Shown piece after piece: positions 10,378 to 19,803 of a DNA stretch of 64,000 nucleotides; position 1 is the stretch's first letter, and each line of letters opens with the position of its first letter. A model generated the notes under the pieces. The model did no database searches, was not told where the DNA came from, and was given only the letters and a program-made list of their open reading frames with translations. The position numbers and the translations under genes are program-made. Where the stretch lies: the NCBI GenBank assembly GCA_011773465.1, contig WVXO01000024.1:1-64000 (forward strand), written 5' to 3'. The DNA comes from Candidatus Aminicenantota bacterium. Lineage in GTDB: Bacteria; Acidobacteriota; Aminicenantia; Aminicenantales; Aminicenantaceae.

Positions 10378-10593
10378 TTACATACAACCACAGCATTCTT
10401 CATAATCAGGATGACAGATGCAAAAGTAATCTGAATCTCCATCACCGTATCTTATCTCAACAGTGTATCCAAATTCACCTGCGCAAGGTCTGGCTTCCGC
10501 ATAAGGAACCAAACTTTGAATAATCATAAAAACATTTACTAAAATCAGCACTCCGATGAGTATAACTCCCAAACTAATTTTTAATTTTGCCGT
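10378..10593 (-). CDS. small exported Cys-rich peptide; listed ORF starts at TTG 10572, possible ACG start at 10593
   Basis: SD GGGAGGT (10598-10604) 4 nt before ACG; extended product (M)AKLKISLGVILIGVLILVNVFMIIQSLVPYAEARPC...CICHPDYEECCGCM has a signal peptide-like N-terminus. Confidence 0.55.
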   Translation of the reverse strand, partial: TAKLKISLGVILIGVLILVNVFMIIQSLVPYAEARPCAGEFGYTVEIRYGDGDSDYFCICHPDYEECCGCM

Positions 10594-10837
10594 CTTTACC
10601 TCCCTATTTTAAATAAATAGCATTATCAAATTATGTTATCAACAGATTTTCATTGGTAAATTTCTGGATTATTCTGGCATTTTCTATCCTGAATTATTCA
10701 TAAATCAAAATATAAGAAATTGGTTTTTTGGCTTGCTACAAATTCTTCACTATTTTCCATAATTTTCACCCACTGACATCCTGCGAGACCTCCAAACCAT
10801 TGAGTCTAATAAAGAGAATCAACAAGAGGGTGGAAGC

Positions 10838-10895
10838 TGGTACGCGCGGAGGGATTTGAAACCCCGACCTTCTGATTCGTAGTCAGATTTTCTAT
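10838..10895 (-). pseudogene. degenerate 3' fragment of tRNA-Arg(ACG), second copy
   Basis: Reverse complement ..AATCTGACTACGAATCAGAAGGTCGGGGTTTCAAATCCCTCCGCGCGTACCA; same orientation as the 4438 copy. Confidence 0.6.
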
Positions 10896-11208
10896 TCAGT
10901 AGCAAGACTTCTTCTGTGTCAAATATGAAACAATTTTGATTGATTTGCGCTGAAATAATAGTAAAGTTGTTAATGATTAAGCTGATGATTTCAAAGATGT
11001 GGAAAGAAAAAAGCCTTTAAAGGAAAATTTTGTAGTTTCAGAGCAGGGGTTCTAGTTATATGAGGTGGGTCGAAGCGAAAGTTCCCATAGCCCCCACTTT
11101 TTTTGTTTGTGCCACTTTTGTGCCATATTGAGGTAGAAAATAATTGAAAATAAAGGAATCCTGTTGAATTTAGAATTCCTCTAAATTGTTGGTTTTTCAG
11201 GGAAAAGC

Positions 11209-11286
11209 TGGTGCGCCTGACAGGACTCGAACCTGCGACACAGGGATTAGGAATCCCTTGCTCTATCCGTACTGAGCTACAGGCGC
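11209..11286 (-). tRNA. tRNA-Arg (anticodon CCT), CCA encoded
   Basis: GCGCCTGTAGCTCAGTACGGATAGAGCAAGGGATTCCTAATCCCTGTGTCGCAGGTTCGAGTCCTGTCAGGCGCACCA; full cloverleaf. Confidence 0.93.
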
Positions 11287-11392
11287 ACGACTCATTTAAG
11301 AATATAATGGAAAGGCCTCTGTATTTCAATTCTTCGTCCGATTTTCATAATGGTGTTTCGATATTGTAGGATAGGTGTAAATTAATTTAAAG

Positions 11393-11419
11393 GTGGGCTT
11401 GATAAATCAAGCCCCTACA
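11393..11419 (+). repeat. GTAG-palindrome element (forward: GTGGGYTTGATRAATCAARCCCCTACA)
   Basis: gtgggcttgataaatcaagcccctaca, perfect 9-bp arms. Confidence 0.9.
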
Positions 11420-11542
11420 GATAAATTAATCACCTACAGATAAATCAAGCCCCTACAGATAAATCAAGCCCCTACAGAATATAAATCAACCTCCTACAGA
11501 ATATAAATCAATCCCTTACAAAAAGATAATCAAGCCCCCACA
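11420..11542 (+). repeat. tandem half-units of the element (19,19,19,22,22,22 bp)
   Basis: gataaattaatcacctaca / gataaatcaagcccctaca x2 / gaatataaatcaacctcctaca / gaatataaatcaatcccttaca / aaaagataatcaagcccccaca. Confidence 0.88.
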
Positions 11543-11580
11543 AAACTTGATGACGCTCCTGCTGAAGATGAATCAGATCT

Positions 11581-13749
11581 TTACAACTTGCCTTGAGATA
11601 TTTTTATAAGCTTTTCTTTCACCAAGCAATTTCTTTTAACCGGTTTATCGTTTTTGATGGCGATATAAAGAGCCTTGTATGAGCCAACGATTACACTCAA
11701 TTTCTTGGCCCTGGTGAGTGCGGTGTAAAATAAATTTCTTTGAAGCATGATGTAATGCTGGGTCAGAAGGGGCATGACTACTGTCTGGTATTCGCTGCCC
11801 TGTGATTTATGAACCGAGACCGCATAAGCAAGGGTAAGGTCATCCATTTCTTCTCTTTCGTAAACAACTGATCTTCCGTAAAAATCCACAAAGACTCTAT
11901 ATCGCTGTTTATCGATATGGGACACTACTCCAATATCGCCGTTAAAGACCTCTTTCTCATAATTGTTCCTGATCTGCATCACCTTATCATGGACTCTTAT
12001 CTCCCGATTTCCGAATTTTAGGCCTTCGTGAAACCGGTTGAACTTTTTCTGCATCTCTGAATTAAGATTATCAACTCCCACAAGACCTCTGTACATAGGG
12101 CTTATAACCTGTATCTCGGGAGAAAGAGGGTGCAGATTAAACCTCTTGGGAATACGCCAACCGCAAAGACTCATTATTGTACTGAAAACTTTTTGCTCAT
12201 TCTCCTGGCGAATAAAATAAAAATCAGCTTCCTTTTCGCCCCGAGGAGGATAGACCAACGACTGGCCTCGATTGACACGGTGGGCGTTAACCACAATGAG
12301 GCTATCTTTTGCCTGGCGAAAAATTTCATCCAGCCTCACAACATCTACTTGTTGTGATTCGATAATATCCTGAAGCAGATTCCCTGGCCCTACAGAAGGA
12401 AGCTGGTCTTTATCGCCGACCAGAATAAGGCGCATTGAGGAAGGGACCGCCTTTATCAGATAATACATAAGGGGCAAGTCCACCATCGAAAACTCATCGA
12501 TGATTAAAGCATCTCCAATGAGGGGAGATTTCTCCCCGCGCCGGAAAGTGCCGAGCTTGGGATTATATTCTAATGTTCGATGAATTGTCTTTGCCTCCTT
12601 CTGTGCTGCTTCAGTCAACCTCTTGGCTGCCCTCCCCGTAGGGGCTGCTAGGAGAACTTCTCTTCCCCATTTATGAAATATATCAACAACAGCTTTAATG
12701 ATGGTCGTCTTGCCTGTCCCCGGACCTCCAGTTATAACCAGAATCTTTTTATCGAAACACTCTTTTATAGCACGCTTTTGCATCGAGGAAAATTCAAGCG
12801 ATAATTCTTTCTCCACATCAAAGATGGCACTGTCTACGTCAAAATCGGGAGTGAGACATGGAAGAGAAGATAACCTATGAATAGAGCGGGCAACTCCCTC
12901 CTCGGCTTTATAGAAGAAAGGAAGGTAAATGCTTGACTCCGAATCAACCTCTTCAGCCATGACTGACTTCTGCTTTTTTAGCTCCTGTATAGCTTCTTTT
13001 ATCTTCTCTTCTTTGACTTCAAGTTCCTCCTTGCAGTTTTTTTCTAAATCCTTCTGAAGAGAAAAAACATGTCCTTGTTCATTATCTTTTTCTAAAAGAT
13101 AGCGAATATAGGCTTTTATCCTTTCTACTGAAGAAGGACTCATTCCCAACTTCAAAGCCATCTTGTCTGCAGTCTTAAAGCCAACTCCCCAAATGTCAAG
13201 GCAGACTTGATAGGGATTAGTCTTCAATACACTGAAAGATTTCTCTCCGTATTGACGATAGATCTTTGTAGCCAAATTAGTGGAAACATTATGCCCCTGA
13301 AGGAATATGATAAGCTCTCTTATATGTTGGTGCTCAACCCAGGATTTTTTTATCTCTTTCAACTTGACACGACCCACTCCTTCAACTTGCTGCAGCTTGT
13401 CAGGGTTCTTAGTAAGTATATCTATAGTTTTATCTCCAAATTTTTTAATAATTCTTCGAGCCAGTACAGGCCCTATGCCTTTGATTAAGCCTGAGGAGAG
13501 AAATTTCTCGATTCCCTTGATTGAAGCGGGCAGGACAGGAATAAAATTTTCAACCTTGAACTGCTGACCGAACTTTGGGTTTATCACCCATTTCCCTTTT
13601 ATCTTCAGCACTTCGCCAGGAGATAAAGGCGGGAACGAACCGATAACCGTCATAGACTCCCCTTCTTCAGGAACAAATTTGAAAACAGTGTATCCTGTAT
13701 CAGGGCTGTAGTAGATGATTTGTTCGATAGTACCTTCAAAATAAGCCAT
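11581..13749 (-). CDS. recD2: RecD2-like ATP-dependent DNA helicase
   Basis: Walker A VITGGPGTGKTTIIKA, LDEIFRQAKDS, HKSQGSEYQTVVMPLL; N-terminal HhH region. Confidence 0.92.
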   Translation of the reverse strand: MAYFEGTIEQIIYYSPDTGYTVFKFVPEEGESMTVIGSFPPLSPGEVLKIKGKWVINPKFGQQFKVENFIPVLPASIKGIEKFLSSGLIKGIGPVLARRIIKKFGDKTIDILTKNPDKLQQVEGVGRVKLKEIKKSWVEHQHIRELIIFLQGHNVSTNLATKIYRQYGEKSFSVLKTNPYQVCLDIWGVGFKTADKMALKLGMSPSSVERIKAYIRYLLEKDNEQGHVFSLQKDLEKNCKEELEVKEEKIKEAIQELKKQKSVMAEEVDSESSIYLPFFYKAEEGVARSIHRLSSLPCLTPDFDVDSAIFDVEKELSLEFSSMQKRAIKECFDKKILVITGGPGTGKTTIIKAVVDIFHKWGREVLLAAPTGRAAKRLTEAAQKEAKTIHRTLEYNPKLGTFRRGEKSPLIGDALIIDEFSMVDLPLMYYLIKAVPSSMRLILVGDKDQLPSVGPGNLLQDIIESQQVDVVRLDEIFRQAKDSLIVVNAHRVNRGQSLVYPPRGEKEADFYFIRQENEQKVFSTIMSLCGWRIPKRFNLHPLSPEIQVISPMYRGLVGVDNLNSEMQKKFNRFHEGLKFGNREIRVHDKVMQIRNNYEKEVFNGDIGVVSHIDKQRYRVFVDFYGRSVVYEREEMDDLTLAYAVSVHKSQGSEYQTVVMPLLTQHYIMLQRNLFYTALTRAKKLSVIVGSYKALYIAIKNDKPVKRNCLVKEKLIKISQGKL

Positions 13750-13789
13750 GTTTAATGTCTCACTCCTCAGCGACGCTTTTTTCGACTTG

Positions 13790-14596
13790 CTACAAGCTCC
13801 TTATTGCTATCTTTACTTCATCGCCGTTTTTTATTTTTAACCTCTGAGCAGCAGAGCTCTCTTTGGCAGCAATCTCAATAAGTCCTACGCTACCGACAAG
13901 AAAAAGAAGCTCTCCTTTCTTCACAGAAGAGTAGCTTTGCTCAAAGGAAGTAATCTCCATATCTTCAATGGAGAGGCTAAGTTTCTTCTTGCCCGTTTTT
14001 TTCTGGAGAAACTTTAACATTCCCTCCGGAATGTTAGTTATTAGGTTGCCAAATTTATCTATGTACAGTATATGGCCAATTATCTCATCTCTTTTTATCT
14101 GCGGCTTCTCCGTATTATATTTTTCGTATGAATTCGCCTCAGGCCCAAATTCTTCACACGAGATGCCTCTTGAAAGCCAGGCTGCCGCAGGGGCCATTTT
14201 ATCTCGTCCTTCAAAAGTCCTGCTCTGTTCTGGAAGAAAATAGTTTTGATTTGTGACTTCTCTTAATTGCCTGATGCCCTCCTCCTCTAACACCAAACTT
14301 AACACTCCGTTATCTGGAGCAATAAAGAAATAATTATCTGTTTCAGCCAAAAGAATCTTCCGAGAGGTGCCAACTCCAGGATCGACAACAACTAAAAAAA
14401 TTGTTCTGGCGGGAAAATATTTATAGGAAGAAAATAGAATAAAGCTGCCCGCCTTGATATCAAAAGATGGAAGGCGATGCGTGATGTCGATTATTCGGGC
14501 TGGAGGATTGATTTTAGCTATAACACCTTTTAGCGAAGCCACAAAAAAGTCATCTTCCCCGAAATCTGTCATCAAGGCTATCAGAGGATATTTCAC
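13790..14596 (-). CDS. SAM hydroxide adenosyltransferase (DUF62 family)
   Basis: LMTDFGEDDFFVASLKGVI; VVVDPGVGTSRK; APDNGVLS. Confidence 0.88.
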   Translation of the reverse strand: MKYPLIALMTDFGEDDFFVASLKGVIAKINPPARIIDITHRLPSFDIKAGSFILFSSYKYFPARTIFLVVVDPGVGTSRKILLAETDNYFFIAPDNGVLSLVLEEEGIRQLREVTNQNYFLPEQSRTFEGRDKMAPAAAWLSRGISCEEFGPEANSYEKYNTEKPQIKRDEIIGHILYIDKFGNLITNIPEGMLKFLQKKTGKKKLSLSIEDMEITSFEQSYSSVKKGELLFLVGSVGLIEIAAKESSAAQRLKIKNGDEVKIAIRSL

Positions 14597-14652
14597 TATT
14601 CAATATCTTATGCGAAACCTCGCTATCGGTCAATAAAGATTCCGTCTATACA

Positions 14653-14797
14653 GTGGGCTTGATAAATCAAGCCCCTACAATATGAATAATCGGTCATTAT
14701 TGATTCCATTTATGCAGCGAGTTTGATGAATCAAGCCTCTGCAAAAAATAACTCAAATCAATGCAATAAGGTGGGTTTGATAAATCAAACCCCTACA
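14653..14797 (+). repeat. three GTAG-palindrome elements (14653-14679, 14717-14743, 14771-14797), all forward
   Basis: gtgggcttgataaatcaagcccctaca; gcgagtttgatgaatcaagcctctgca; gtgggtttgataaatcaaacccctaca. Confidence 0.88.
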
Positions 14798-14863
14798 GAA
14801 GATAAATCAAACCCCTACAAAAGATAAATCAAGACCCTACAAAAGATAAATCAAACCCTTACA
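14798..14863 (+). repeat. three 22-bp half-units of the element
   Basis: gaagataaatcaaacccctaca / aaagataaatcaagaccctaca / aaagataaatcaaacccttaca. Confidence 0.88.
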
Positions 14864-14992
14864 CTATGAATAAAGGCACGCGAGATATGAATAAAACGTT
14901 ATATTTATTAAAAGTACGATTTTGATAAGTCAAGGCCTACAGAAGATGAAATCCATATGAAGTATTTATAAAGGTTAAGGTTGGCTTTTTTT

Positions 14993-15712
14993 CTATCTGA
15001 TTACTTTAAACAGGCGCTTCCATCTTGCTTTTATGATAAAATTTACATACCTTTTCAACCTTTCTCTCAAACCTGTCTTTTTATAACCATCCTTTTCAGC
15101 ATCATAGGAAAAATAGACAACCCAGGGTTTCCCTTTTATTAATTTAATGTCTAGAAAACCCCAGGTACGGCTATCCTGGCTGTTATCCCGATTATCTCCC
15201 ATGACAAAACAGTAACCAGCAGGAACAAATACTGGTCCGAAATTATCCTTTATGGAATTGTTATAATAGTAATAATCACCCTCGGCGCGATCTTGGCTAT
15301 CAATATGAACCTTGTAACTCTCAGATATGGGCACGTCGTCCACGAAAACCTGTTTATCTATAATCTCAATTTTTTCACCTTCCAAGCCAATAACTCTTTT
15401 GACAAAATCCTTCTTCAAATCATCCGGAAATTTAAAGACAATGATGTCATGTCTCTTTATTTCTTTTCGGGGGATTATCAACTTCTCCACCGATAAAACA
15501 GGCTCATAATAGACCATTTTATTCACAAGAAGAAAATCTCCCACGAGCAAGGTAGGTTCCATAGAACCAGTGGGAATCTGAAAGGCTTGGAAAACAAAAG
15601 TCATGACAAAAAAAACAAATACAGCTGTCTCTGCCAGAAGCTCAAATAATTCTCGATAAAAGTTTTTTTCTCGCTTTTTCTTTGCTTTTCTTACTTTGAA
15701 TTCTTTTTTCAT
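14993..15712 (-). CDS. lepB: signal peptidase I
   Basis: QIPTGSMEPTLLVGDFLLVNK; KRVIGLEGE; VMGDNRDNSQDSR. Confidence 0.94.
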   Translation of the reverse strand: MKKEFKVRKAKKKREKNFYRELFELLAETAVFVFFVMTFVFQAFQIPTGSMEPTLLVGDFLLVNKMVYYEPVLSVEKLIIPRKEIKRHDIIVFKFPDDLKKDFVKRVIGLEGEKIEIIDKQVFVDDVPISESYKVHIDSQDRAEGDYYYYNNSIKDNFGPVFVPAGYCFVMGDNRDNSQDSRTWGFLDIKLIKGKPWVVYFSYDAEKDGYKKTGLRERLKRYVNFIIKARWKRLFKVIR

Positions 15713-15713
15713 T

Positions 15714-16622
15714 TCAAACCACGAAAGAAACGCTTAATATAACTAAAAAAATAAAATTCATCAATATTGTATTTTTAACTGCCGGCAGAAATGATGGCCA
15801 GTTATCCAGGCTCCTCAGACCAACTTTGTAAGCTATGAGAGGCAAAGGAAGCGTAACCACTGCCAGCAATGACCAGATCGGCCAGCCTCCCCAGACCACT
15901 CCGCTCAAAACAAGAATATAGCAGCTTAAAGCCAAAAATAGATAAATCAACAGACTCCTTTTGAATCCAAAAAGTATAACCCAGGTCTTTCTTCCTGTTG
16001 AGAAATCAGCTTCTTTATCTGCAAACTCATTAATCAATAAGACCAGAGTCGTTAAAATGCCAGAAGGAAAGGCCACAGCAAGAACCCAAAAAGAGGAAAA
16101 ACTCTCAGCCTGAACATAGTAGGCTCCTAAAACCATTAAAGGCCCCCAGGCTAAGAATATGGCAATTTCTCCCAATCCCTTGTTGACCAAGCGTGCTGGA
16201 AAACCGTTGTAACTGAAAACAAAAAATAGAGCAGCTAGCCCGATGAATAAAATTATATTTCCTTTTGATACATAATTAAGATAAAGACCAATCGCTGAGC
16301 CTAAGATTGCGAAAAGGAGGGATACAGCCAGAGCCTCGTTAGGCTTGACAAATCCATCCAAGACCATTCGGCTTCCACCAGAAAAAGGGACTAAGGCATT
16401 CTTATTAGAAGCGTCGTTCCCGCTTTTAAAATCGAAATAGTCATTAGCCACGTTACAGCTAATATGAAGGAAGCAGGCTCCAAAAAAGGTTAAAAGGAAT
16501 AATATTAAATTGAATTGGCCAGTCTGCCACCAAGCAAAAGCCGTTCCCACGAACACAGCCCCTGCCGTAACGACCAAAAATGGTAGACGTAAAAGGAGGA
16601 GAATCGCTTTTGATTTTTTCAT
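15714..16622 (-). CDS. UbiA-family prenyltransferase (MenA-like)
   Basis: NVANDYFDFKSGND and NEFADKEADFSTGRKTW motifs; multiple TMs. Confidence 0.85.
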   Translation of the reverse strand: MKKSKAILLLLRLPFLVVTAGAVFVGTAFAWWQTGQFNLILFLLTFFGACFLHISCNVANDYFDFKSGNDASNKNALVPFSGGSRMVLDGFVKPNEALAVSLLFAILGSAIGLYLNYVSKGNIILFIGLAALFFVFSYNGFPARLVNKGLGEIAIFLAWGPLMVLGAYYVQAESFSSFWVLAVAFPSGILTTLVLLINEFADKEADFSTGRKTWVILFGFKRSLLIYLFLALSCYILVLSGVVWGGWPIWSLLAVVTLPLPLIAYKVGLRSLDNWPSFLPAVKNTILMNFIFLVILSVSFVV

Positions 16623-16707
16623 CTGGTTTTAACCAAGATTACTATTATATTTCACTTGCATAAATAATCAAGTGGGGTCACCCGTAATAAAGGATTAAAA
16701 AGGTGAC

Positions 16708-16767
16708 AGGCTACTTTTTTCTTTTTTACAATAAAGAGAGAAGCCTGAATAGATAAAAAAGTAGCCT
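16708..16767. repeat. perfect 13-bp inverted repeat AGGCTACTTTTTT / AAAAAAGTAGCCT
   Basis: Arms 16708-16720 and 16755-16767 preceded by ggtgac. Confidence 0.7.
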
Positions 16768-16814
16768 ACCTTCTTTATTTGCAACTCTGGCCGTTCAATT
16801 CGCCTTTGCTACCT

Positions 16815-16844
16815 ATTTATATTATACTTATTTATATTATACTT
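16815..16844 (+). repeat. two tandem copies of ATTTATATTATACTT just upstream of ychF
   Basis: 15-bp exact duplication containing TATATTATACT, 5 bp before ATG at 16850. Confidence 0.75.
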
Positions 16845-16849
16845 AATCC

Positions 16850-17923
16850 ATGAACATCACGCTTTTTGGCTATCCAAAAACAGGAAAAACTACTTTATTT
16901 AATCTGCTAACCGGCGCAAAAATAGATGTCAAATCTTATGACACAGGGAAAAAAGAGCTCAACAGAAGAACATTCCCTGTTCCCGATTCCCGCTTGGAAA
17001 AAATATGGGCTCTTTACTCTGAAAAAAATAAGATCCCGACAACAGTCGATTTCATCGATTTGGCTGGAATCTCTTACGGTGATGTCAAAAGCAGTGCCTA
17101 CCTGAATTATCTCCGAAAAGCAGACGGCCTCACTCATGTTGTAAGAGGATTTCTGGATGCTCAAATTCCTCATCCAAAAGGGAAAATCAGCCCTGAGGAC
17201 GATATCCTTTCCATGGAGGAAGAACTCATCCTGGCCGATCTAGTGTCGATAGAAACCAGGCTGGAAAAATTGGAAAAAGAACTAAAAAGGTCAAAGAGCC
17301 CTGAAGGAGAAAAGGAGAAAGAACTCCTCGAACGGCTTTACCCCATCCTCGAGGAAGGAAAAGCTATTCGGGAGATCAACCTTTCTCCGTCAGAGGAAAA
17401 GCTCAGCCGCAGCTTCTCTTTTTTAAGCCAGAAGAAACTTTTGCATATGATTAATGTCGACGAAAAAGACATTCCCTTAATCGAAAATCCTGAGAAAATT
17501 TACTCATCTGAGAAAAAAGGAGTAAAAGTCCTTGCATTTTGCGGAAATATTGAAGCGGAGATTCTTGAATTAGAAGCAAAAGACAAAGCAGACTTTCTTT
17601 CTGAGTACGGATTAAGAGAACTGAGTGCTCCTAAATTCTTAAAGGCTTCCTACGATCTTCTTGAGGCTATTACTTTCTTCACGATCGGAAAGGATGAGGT
17701 CAAAGCCTGGACTATCAAGGAGAATACGACGGCCTTGAAAGCAGCAGGCTCAATTCATTCAGATATAGAAAAAGGCTTTATCCGGGCAGAAGTCATCTCC
17801 TGGGAAGAACTCCTCAAGCACGGCTCCTTTCAAACTGCCAAAGAAAAGGCAGGCGTACGGCTGGAAGGAAAGGACTACCTCGTGCAAAATGGAGATGTCA
17901 TTTATTTCCGCTTCTCAGTGTAA
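16850..17923 (+). CDS. ychF: YchF/DUF933-family GTPase
   Basis: GYPKTGKTTLFNLLTG; DLAGISYG; C-terminal TGS-like FIRAEVISWEELLKHGSF...DYLVQNGDVIYFRF. Confidence 0.88.
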   Translation: MNITLFGYPKTGKTTLFNLLTGAKIDVKSYDTGKKELNRRTFPVPDSRLEKIWALYSEKNKIPTTVDFIDLAGISYGDVKSSAYLNYLRKADGLTHVVRGFLDAQIPHPKGKISPEDDILSMEEELILADLVSIETRLEKLEKELKRSKSPEGEKEKELLERLYPILEEGKAIREINLSPSEEKLSRSFSFLSQKKLLHMINVDEKDIPLIENPEKIYSSEKKGVKVLAFCGNIEAEILELEAKDKADFLSEYGLRELSAPKFLKASYDLLEAITFFTIGKDEVKAWTIKENTTALKAAGSIHSDIEKGFIRAEVISWEELLKHGSFQTAKEKAGVRLEGKDYLVQNGDVIYFRFSV

Positions 17924-17976
17924 ATTATGGCCGGTAGAAATTATAGTTAGTAGAAGGCGAGAATTGCAGAAAAAAG

Positions 17977-18003
17977 GTGTGTTTGATAAATCAAACACCT
18001 ACA
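17977..18003 (+). repeat. GTAG-palindrome element with compensated arm change
   Basis: gtgtgtttgataaatcaaacacctaca: GTGTTTGAT / ATCAAACAC. Confidence 0.85.
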
Positions 18004-18030
18004 CAAGATAAATCATGCCTCTACAATTTA

Positions 18031-18068
18031 TTTATAGGACCAGGTCATTTTTATAGGACCAGGTCATT
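18031..18068 (+). repeat. exact 19-bp tandem duplication TTTATAGGACCAGGTCATT
   Basis: Copies at 18031-18049 and 18050-18068. Confidence 0.9.
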
Positions 18069-18083
18069 TATTAGATTTAAAAG

Positions 18084-18237
18084 GTGGGCTTGATGAATCA
18101 AGCCCCTACAAGTAATTGATATAACAATAATGTAGTTTGATGAATCAAGCCTCTACGATTTATATAGAATAAGGCTATTTATAAGATCAAATTATTTATG
18201 AGGTTTAAAACGTGGGTTTGATAAATCAAACCTTACA
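18084..18237 (+). repeat. three GTAG-palindrome elements (18084-18110, 18131-18157, 18212-18237), all forward
   Basis: gtgggcttgatgaatcaagcccctaca; tgtagtttgatgaatcaagcctctacg; gtgggtttgataaatcaaaccttaca. Confidence 0.85.
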
Positions 18238-18256
18238 ATAAAAAATGCAGATTTAA

Positions 18257-19733
<1,477 letters not shown>

Positions 19734-19803
19734 CACATCTTTGATTAGCTAATTATAGATAAATTTCATTCGTTTCTCTTCCTCTGAAGGTAACTAGTTT
19801 AAG

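Noticed and set aside
10991-11329. 112-aa ORF on minus strand
   Set aside because: It overlaps the complete tRNA-Arg(CCT) and has no recognisable protein features.
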